A stretch of DNA of 16,673 nt, from NCBI GenBank assembly GCA_030536095.1, contig JAUNQQ010000006.1, forward strand, positions 4,684 through 21,356, read 5' to 3'. Each line of letters opens with the position of its first letter. Position 1 is the first letter of the stretch. Below are positions 12,049 to 16,673 of this stretch, piece after piece. Source of the stretch: Candidatus Saccharimonadota bacterium. GTDB lineage: Bacteria > Patescibacteriota > Saccharimonadia > Saccharimonadales > Saccharimonadaceae. Below the pieces are notes generated by a model. It had not been told where the DNA came from and did no database searches. It saw only the letters and a program-made list of their open reading frames with translations. Position numbers and translations under genes: made by a program.

Positions 12049-13531
12049 ACTCCTTCTCCGTATTCACCGCCCAAATCTCCTCCCTCCTACGGATTCCCAT
12101 CATCACTTCCGCCGCTCTAAATCCTGTCAATACCGAATGATCCATATTATTATACCTGTGTTGCCCATTTCTCCCTACTAAATATAATCCCGGAATCCCA
12201 TCCAAAAACTCCCTCACCTTCGAAAATTTCGCATAGCTCCCAAAATATGCCGGATATGCTTTTCGTACTTTTTCTCGATGAAAATCCAAAACCTCCTCAT
12301 CCCGAATTACCCCCATCTCAGTTAGCTCCCGAATTGCCATCTTCCCACATTTCTTCTCGCTCATCCGCCAAAACTCATCCCCCTCCCGACAAAAATACTC
12401 CAATCCAATCCACACCGTCTCCCCCGGCTTTTTCACCATCTTCGGACTCCAGTTATTAAAAATCTGAATTCTCCCCAGCTTCACTCCCGCATCCTGCACA
12501 TAAATCCAATTATCTGGCACTCCTACCGTACGAATTCTCTCTCGTAAACTCTCTGATAACTTCCTAGAATCAGAACTCGAAATTTCTAACCTTCGCACCA
12601 AAACTCCCACCGTCACAAAATCCCGATACGGCAATTCCTTTGCAATTTTCGCCACCTCACGAGGCATATTTTCTAAACTCCTCACTAAATCCTTCACTGC
12701 CATCGACGAAACCACATCATCCGCTAAGAATTCATTCTCCTCTGTTTTTACTACAAATCCCCCAGTTTTTTCCCTTAAAATCCGCAAAACTTTCTCACCC
12801 AATAAAATCTCCCCGCCCATCTCCCGAACCTCGGAAGCTACCCTCTCCCACATTGCCCCCGGCCCCAATTCCGGATATTGAAATTTCGAAATCAAACTCG
12901 TTTCCACCTTCTTCGCCGCCCGCCTAATATGAAAAATCTTAAACAGGGAATCGCGCAAAACTTCCCTCACTGATAATCCTTTTACTCTCTGCGCCCCCCA
13001 TTCTGCCGAAATATCTCGCGGATGTTTCCCCCAAAGTTTTTCCGTATACCCCTCAAAAAACATCTCATATAATTTCTTTCCAAATCTATTCACATAAAAA
13101 TCTTCCAACGATTTCTCTGGTTTTCTCGGCAGTATCACCGCCCTGAGATAAGAAAACCCACACTCTACCGCCGTCAAAAATCCCATACTCCTCAGTGTAG
13201 CAAAATTCAATTTTACTGGATAATCAAAAAACTTACGTCTATAATAAATCCGCGAAACTCTCTCTCGTTCCATCATTTCCGGCATCACCTCTTCCCAAAA
13301 CTCCTGCACCTCCTTTGCCTTTGTAAAAAACCTATGTCCCCCAATATCCATCCGATTTCCCTTATAATTCACTGTCCGCGAAATCCCCCCAATTTCCTCC
13401 GACTCCTCCAAAATTTTCACCGAAAACTCCCCCGGCTTCTCTTTCAATAACTTCCACGCCGTCGCCAATCCCGCTGGTCCCGCCCCAATAATAACCACCC
13501 GCTTCCGCCTCACTTTTTTCACCTTCTTCAT
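12032..13531 (-). CDS. FAD-dependent amine-oxidase / UDP-galactopyranose-mutase-like enzyme
   Basis: Predicted cytoplasmic flavoenzyme of 499 residues. The N-terminus has a dinucleotide-binding fold: VVIIGAGPAGLATA with GxGxxG at 16-21, an acidic end of the second strand (E42/E43), then the IGG segment (47-49) and MDIGGHRFFTK (61-71), which places it near the UDP-galactopyranose mutase and protoporphyrinogen-oxidase-like FAD enzymes. The C-terminal FAD-binding signature is LYLVGRNGQHRYNNMDHSVLTG (about 450-471). It leads an operon with two glycosyltransferases (17-bp overlap with the next gene), so a role in making or altering a nucleotide- or lipid-linked sugar is more likely than heme synthesis. 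UGM proper is about 370-400 residues, so the reaction is not certain. Confidence 0.85.
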   Translation of the reverse strand: MKKVKKVRRKRVVIIGAGPAGLATAWKLLKEKPGEFSVKILEESEEIGGISRTVNYKGNRMDIGGHRFFTKAKEVQEFWEEVMPEMMERERVSRIYYRRKFFDYPVKLNFATLRSMGFLTAVECGFSYLRAVILPRKPEKSLEDFYVNRFGKKLYEMFFEGYTEKLWGKHPRDISAEWGAQRVKGLSVREVLRDSLFKIFHIRRAAKKVETSLISKFQYPELGPGAMWERVASEVREMGGEILLGEKVLRILREKTGGFVVKTEENEFLADDVVSSMAVKDLVRSLENMPREVAKIAKELPYRDFVTVGVLVRRLEISSSDSRKLSESLRERIRTVGVPDNWIYVQDAGVKLGRIQIFNNWSPKMVKKPGETVWIGLEYFCREGDEFWRMSEKKCGKMAIRELTEMGVIRDEEVLDFHREKVRKAYPAYFGSYAKFSKVREFLDGIPGLYLVGRNGQHRYNNMDHSVLTGFRAAEVMMGIRRREEIWAVNTEKEYGEEK

Positions 13532-13540
13532 CTCCCACTA

Positions 13541-13546
13541 ATTATA
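13541..13546 (-). promoter_or_regulatory. Extended -10 promoter of the FAD enzyme / glycosyltransferase operon
   Basis: Minus strand TGG-TATAAT, 9 nt before the ATG at 13531, with no good -35 box. The leader would be a few nucleotides at most; GGGAG touches the ATG and is too close for normal Shine-Dalgarno pairing, so near-leaderless translation is likely. Confidence 0.55.
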
Positions 13547-13603
13547 CCACAATTTCCACCTCCACTTTCTCCTTAAAAATAGTCGCAAAACAGTCTAATA
13601 CTC

Positions 13604-13632
13604 TTGATTTTTTATCCAACTTATGCTATAAT
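13604..13632 (+). promoter_or_regulatory. Promoter of the TrbL/VirB6-like gene
   Basis: TTGATT (13604-13609), 17-bp spacer, TATAAT (13627-13632) with extended TGC in front. Transcription should start near 13639. A 7-codon frame, ATG at 13638 to TGA at 13658-13660, overlaps the GTG start of the main gene and may be chance. Confidence 0.75.
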
Positions 13633-13656
13633 TATTATGTTAATCAGGATTAGAGT

Positions 13657-16600
13657 GTGAAGAAATTACTAAAAAAGTTTCTGTTTCCTTTGGTGGGCCT
13701 ATTTTTGGCGCTAAATTTTGCCTTTGCTACCCCAGTCCATTCCATCCCCTCCACTCCCGGTGGGGAATCATCCCAAACCCAAAATTCCAACCAAAACGAC
13801 CAGAATAATCAGAACACCAACCCAGGCCTCCCCGCCACACCCGGCGGGGAAAATTCCGGCAACAGCAATAATAATAGTAGCGATAATAATAGCACCGACG
13901 AAGACTCCACTCAAAGCACCACTAACGACTGTTACGACCAGGTCGGCGCTATTGCTTGGTTTGTCTGCCCTACTACCGGCTGGCTCTCTACCGTTATTGA
14001 ATCCCTCTATGGCATTATTGAAAATTTCCTCATCATTCCTTCCTCTATGCTCGAAGGTGATACCTCTCCCATCTATCTCGTCTGGCAATATCTAAAAGAT
14101 ATCGCCAACATCGTCTTCGTCATCTTCCTCCTCGTTGTCATCTGGTCCCAACTCACTGGCGTCGGCATCAGTAACTACGGCATAAAAAAGGTCCTCCCCC
14201 GCCTCATTATTTCCATCGTCATCCTAAATCTCTCCTATTTCATCTGCGCTCTCGCCATTGACGTCTCCAATATCCTCGGTAAAAGCATCTACGGTTTCAT
14301 CCAAGGCGTCGAACTCCAGGTCGTCGGCAACGGCTCTCTCGGCACAAATCATCTCGACATCGCCAGCATTGTCACTGGCCTTCTCGCCGGTGGTGCCGCC
14401 ACTGCCCTCGGCATCTCCATTGCCGGCGGCGTCGCCGCTATTCTCCCTATGCTTATCGGCGCTATTCTCGTCTGTGCCGTCTCCATCCTCGTCGGCTTCT
14501 TTACTATCTCCCTCCGCCAGGCCGTCGTCATGGCCCTCATTATGGTTTCCCCTATCGCCTTTGTCCTCTATCTCCTCCCTAATACCGAGCATTGGTTTAA
14601 GAAATGGTCAAATCTTTTTACTCAGATGCTTTTCTTCTACCCAATGTTCTCCCTCCTCTTTTCCACCGCTCAACTCGCCGGCTATACTTTCATCGCCAGT
14701 TCAAATGGCGAAGCTTTCTGGGTTATTCTCGGCATCGTCGTTATGATCGCCCCGCTCGTTCTCTCCGTTAATCTTATGCGTATGTCCGGCACCGTTCTCG
14801 GCCGCATTAACCAGAAACTCGAAAATCTCGGCCGTCGCCCCGTCAGTGCTCTTCGCCGTTCCGTTCTCGACCCCATCTCCGAACAGCGTCGCCAAAGTTA
14901 CATCGCTAATGCTAACGCTCCTGGCGCCTCACTCCGTCGTTATCTTGACGCTCGCCGTCGCCGCCGCGCAATTGATACTGACGCCTCTATAAAAACTCGC
15001 ACAGCTCTTGCCGATATAAATGCTACTAAAATGATTATGAAAGATGCCGATGGTAATTCCTACGAAGCTGGTATTTCCGAGAAAAAGGGTCATATGCGCT
15101 CTAATCGCTACGTCCAAAATCTTAAGCGCTCCCAAAATGTTAATCTTGAGGCTCAATACGTTGCCGCCGACCGTAAGCATATCCTCGGAAATTACGGTAG
15201 CTATTTCGGTGAAAACGCCGAAGATTACGCTCTCGCCCAAGAATCCGCCGATAACGCTAAAGAATTCTTCCGTACCCAACTTACCGCCATTAACGACGAT
15301 CGTTCCGACATGAAATGGCTCACCGACCAATATAAAGATATTCTGAAGCAAACCGACGCAAACGGCAATCGCCTTTCCCAAGAAGATTTGGAGCATTCTT
15401 ATAAATACCAACATTATATCAGTTCCGCCACTGGCGGTCTCGGTGAAACCGGCACCGACTCTGTTCTTGGCCAAGTTTACGCTCGTTCATCCGCTAATGA
15501 AATGGCCATCCAAAAAGATGTTCACTCACTCCTTTCCGCCAATAAATCTCTCCCGCCAAATTTCCGTTCAATGATGGCCGGTTATCTTGTTGACACTCAG
15601 GGTTACGCCGTTGACGAAAACGGCAGACGTCTAAGGAATGACGACGGCTCCGCTCTCGAACTAAATCCGGGTGACGCCCTCAGTTCTGCCGAATCTCGCG
15701 CAAAATTAGTTCCATATTCTCGACTCGATAATGGCAGATGGATTGATGGCGAAAACGGCGCCTACTCTGTCCTCACCGACCAAAAGGGTAATTTCATCAC
15801 CCGCATCTACCGCAACGATCGCCCAACCGTAAAAGAAGTTCTCGCCGGCTCCGATATGCCAATTAACGACCAGATGAACTCTCTCTATTCCATCCTTTCC
15901 GGTATTGATCGCGGCACTTTCGCTAGAGAAGGTCTTTCCGATTTTGGTAACAATATCGGTAAAAACCTTGATGATGCTGGCTATGTTAAGAAATATCCAG
16001 GTGTCTCTCGCTTCTTTACTGCCGCTGTCCGCCAGGGAAGAATTAAAAACTTCGGTGATTTTGCCGCCTACACTCTTGATGCTATCGGTAAATCCTCCAC
16101 TCCAGGCGCCATTCTAACTGAGGATCCAGAATCCGCCAAACTTCTCGGCAATATCATGAATCCAAAGAATTTCTCCCAGATTTATACTCACGATTTCTTT
16201 GTAAACTATGAAAATATTCTCGGTGAAAAACTCACTGGTACCGAATTTGAGCTTGACGCAGACGGTAATATTGTTTACGATGAACGTGGTGATGCCCGCT
16301 TCACTGAAATTCCACACGACCAAGCTACGGATGAACAGTTTATGAATACTATTCTCCGTAAATTCATCGCCCCAGGCGCCACTAAACTCGCCGGTCATCT
16401 CGGCCATAATAACTTCCGCATTATCGATAACCAAACCGCCAACACCGCCCGCGCCCTTGACGACTTCACTGACAGCGTCCTCGCAACTTACAGTTCCGCC
16501 GAAGTCCGCGCCGCATATCCAATTCTTCCCGACCTTTCTGATGAAATCGCCTTTATTCACGCCAATAACGACTATCTCCGTAATCATCGTCAAATCTCCC

Positions 16601-16673
16601 AGCGCCAACAACGGGGAACTAATCCGCATCAGCATAACGGTTATAGCGGAAATAACAATGGTAATAATAATGG
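13657..16673 (+). CDS. Very large TrbL/VirB6-like T4SS membrane protein, partial (runs off right edge)
   Basis: At least 1005 residues, no stop before the window ends. GTG 13657 is used, with AGGA 7 nt upstream. Order: signal peptide (1-24, ending NFAFA); Asn/Ser/Gln/Gly-rich outer linker (about 30-90); a segment with C92 and C104; about seven to eight TM helices between 96 and 380, including a Gly/Ala-rich pair (about 235-285) and a conserved-looking SLRQAVVMALIMVSPIAFVLYLLP helix, after which comes an amphipathic WFKKW; then a soluble region of more than 600 residues (from about 385), starting very basic (RRRSVLD, DARRRRRA) and ending in an Asn/Gly/Gln/His-rich tail. Polytopic core followed by a long soluble tail is the VirB6/TrbL layout, the T4SS inner-membrane channel component, but much longer than the usual 300-450 residues. 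Assignment is by architecture and pilin context. Confidence 0.82.
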   Translation, partial: MKKLLKKFLFPLVGLFLALNFAFATPVHSIPSTPGGESSQTQNSNQNDQNNQNTNPGLPATPGGENSGNSNNNSSDNNSTDEDSTQSTTNDCYDQVGAIAWFVCPTTGWLSTVIESLYGIIENFLIIPSSMLEGDTSPIYLVWQYLKDIANIVFVIFLLVVIWSQLTGVGISNYGIKKVLPRLIISIVILNLSYFICALAIDVSNILGKSIYGFIQGVELQVVGNGSLGTNHLDIASIVTGLLAGGAATALGISIAGGVAAILPMLIGAILVCAVSILVGFFTISLRQAVVMALIMVSPIAFVLYLLPNTEHWFKKWSNLFTQMLFFYPMFSLLFSTAQLAGYTFIASSNGEAFWVILGIVVMIAPLVLSVNLMRMSGTVLGRINQKLENLGRRPVSALRRSVLDPISEQRRQSYIANANAPGASLRRYLDARRRRRAIDTDASIKTRTALADINATKMIMKDADGNSYEAGISEKKGHMRSNRYVQNLKRSQNVNLEAQYVAADRKHILGNYGSYFGENAEDYALAQESADNAKEFFRTQLTAINDDRSDMKWLTDQYKDILKQTDANGNRLSQEDLEHSYKYQHYISSATGGLGETGTDSVLGQVYARSSANEMAIQKDVHSLLSANKSLPPNFRSMMAGYLVDTQGYAVDENGRRLRNDDGSALELNPGDALSSAESRAKLVPYSRLDNGRWIDGENGAYSVLTDQKGNFITRIYRNDRPTVKEVLAGSDMPINDQMNSLYSILSGIDRGTFAREGLSDFGNNIGKNLDDAGYVKKYPGVSRFFTAAVRQGRIKNFGDFAAYTLDAIGKSSTPGAILTEDPESAKLLGNIMNPKNFSQIYTHDFFVNYENILGEKLTGTEFELDADGNIVYDERGDARFTEIPHDQATDEQFMNTILRKFIAPGATKLAGHLGHNNFRIIDNQTANTARALDDFTDSVLATYSSAEVRAAYPILPDLSDEIAFIHANNDYLRNHRQISQRQQRGTNPHQHNGYSGNNNGNNN

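Noticed and set aside
14224..15474. Several minus-strand open frames opposite the TrbL-like gene
   Set aside because: The plus strand carries one uninterrupted frame with promoter, signal peptide and TM helices. The antisense frames are shadows created by C-ending codons.
1..16673. Alternative genetic code with UGA as glycine
   Set aside because: UGA ends genes at 4426, 8309 and 10593, two of them in ATGA overlaps with the next start, which fits UGA as stop.
1..16673. CRISPR array or insertion sequence
   Set aside because: No regularly spaced repeats and no transposase or integrase frame were seen. The only long repeat is the 250-bp tract inside the two glycosyltransferase genes.

Overview
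The window looks like a chromosomal piece from a Patescibacteria (CPR) genome, most likely Candidatus Saccharibacteria (TM7). That placement is inference: it rests on six small two-helix proteins of the CPR type IV secretion pilin type (PF18895-like, shared core G-x(5)-S-x-GD followed by a basic stretch and I-G-hydrophobic), a very large TrbL/VirB6-like protein, short genes, and the absence of long biosynthetic operons. UGA ends several genes in overlapping stop/start junctions (for example around 8309-8312 and 10593-10596), so the standard bacterial code (table 11) is used, not the UGA=Gly code of Gracilibacteria/Absconditabacteria. No 16S rRNA is present, so the phylum is not proven.

Layout. 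1-400: a minus-strand promoter firing off the left edge and a small membrane protein. 457-2473: groES-groEL operon on the plus strand with a CIRCE (HrcA) operator over its promoter and a strong terminator. 2487-5601: a minus-strand block with an Ala/Pro-rich protein, two T4SS pilins, a two-TM membrane protein and a secreted beta-rich protein, nearly all with recognisable sigma70-type promoters. 5628-6234: tRNA-Ser(GCU) followed after 25 nt by another T4SS pilin. 6235-6616: a gene-free convergent interval with two hairpins and a 163-bp inverted-repeat element whose core is GC-rich. 6617-7857: divergent comF (DNA-uptake/phosphoribosyltransferase family) and an hsp20 small heat-shock gene. 7884-9117: a three-gene T4SS pilin operon. 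9124-13546: a minus-strand operon of an FAD-dependent amine-oxidase/UDP-galactopyranose-mutase-like enzyme and two paralogous GT-C membrane glycosyltransferases; one glycosyltransferase is split by a frameshift, and the two share a 250-bp almost identical tract. 13604-16673: a divergent, very large TrbL/VirB6-like membrane protein that runs off the right edge.

How it fits together. The pilins and the TrbL/VirB6-like protein are components expected of a cell-envelope type IV secretion/pilus-like machine; the glycosyltransferases and FAD enzyme would act on lipid-linked sugars in the same membrane and could decorate surface proteins. No ATPase (VirB4/VirD4), VirB8/9/10 or relaxase is visible here; they may lie beyond the right edge. 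GroES/GroEL and Hsp20 are independent stress genes. The plus strand is C-rich and G-poor under both plus- and minus-strand genes in the right half, pointing to replication-linked strand skew rather than gene-specific codon choice.
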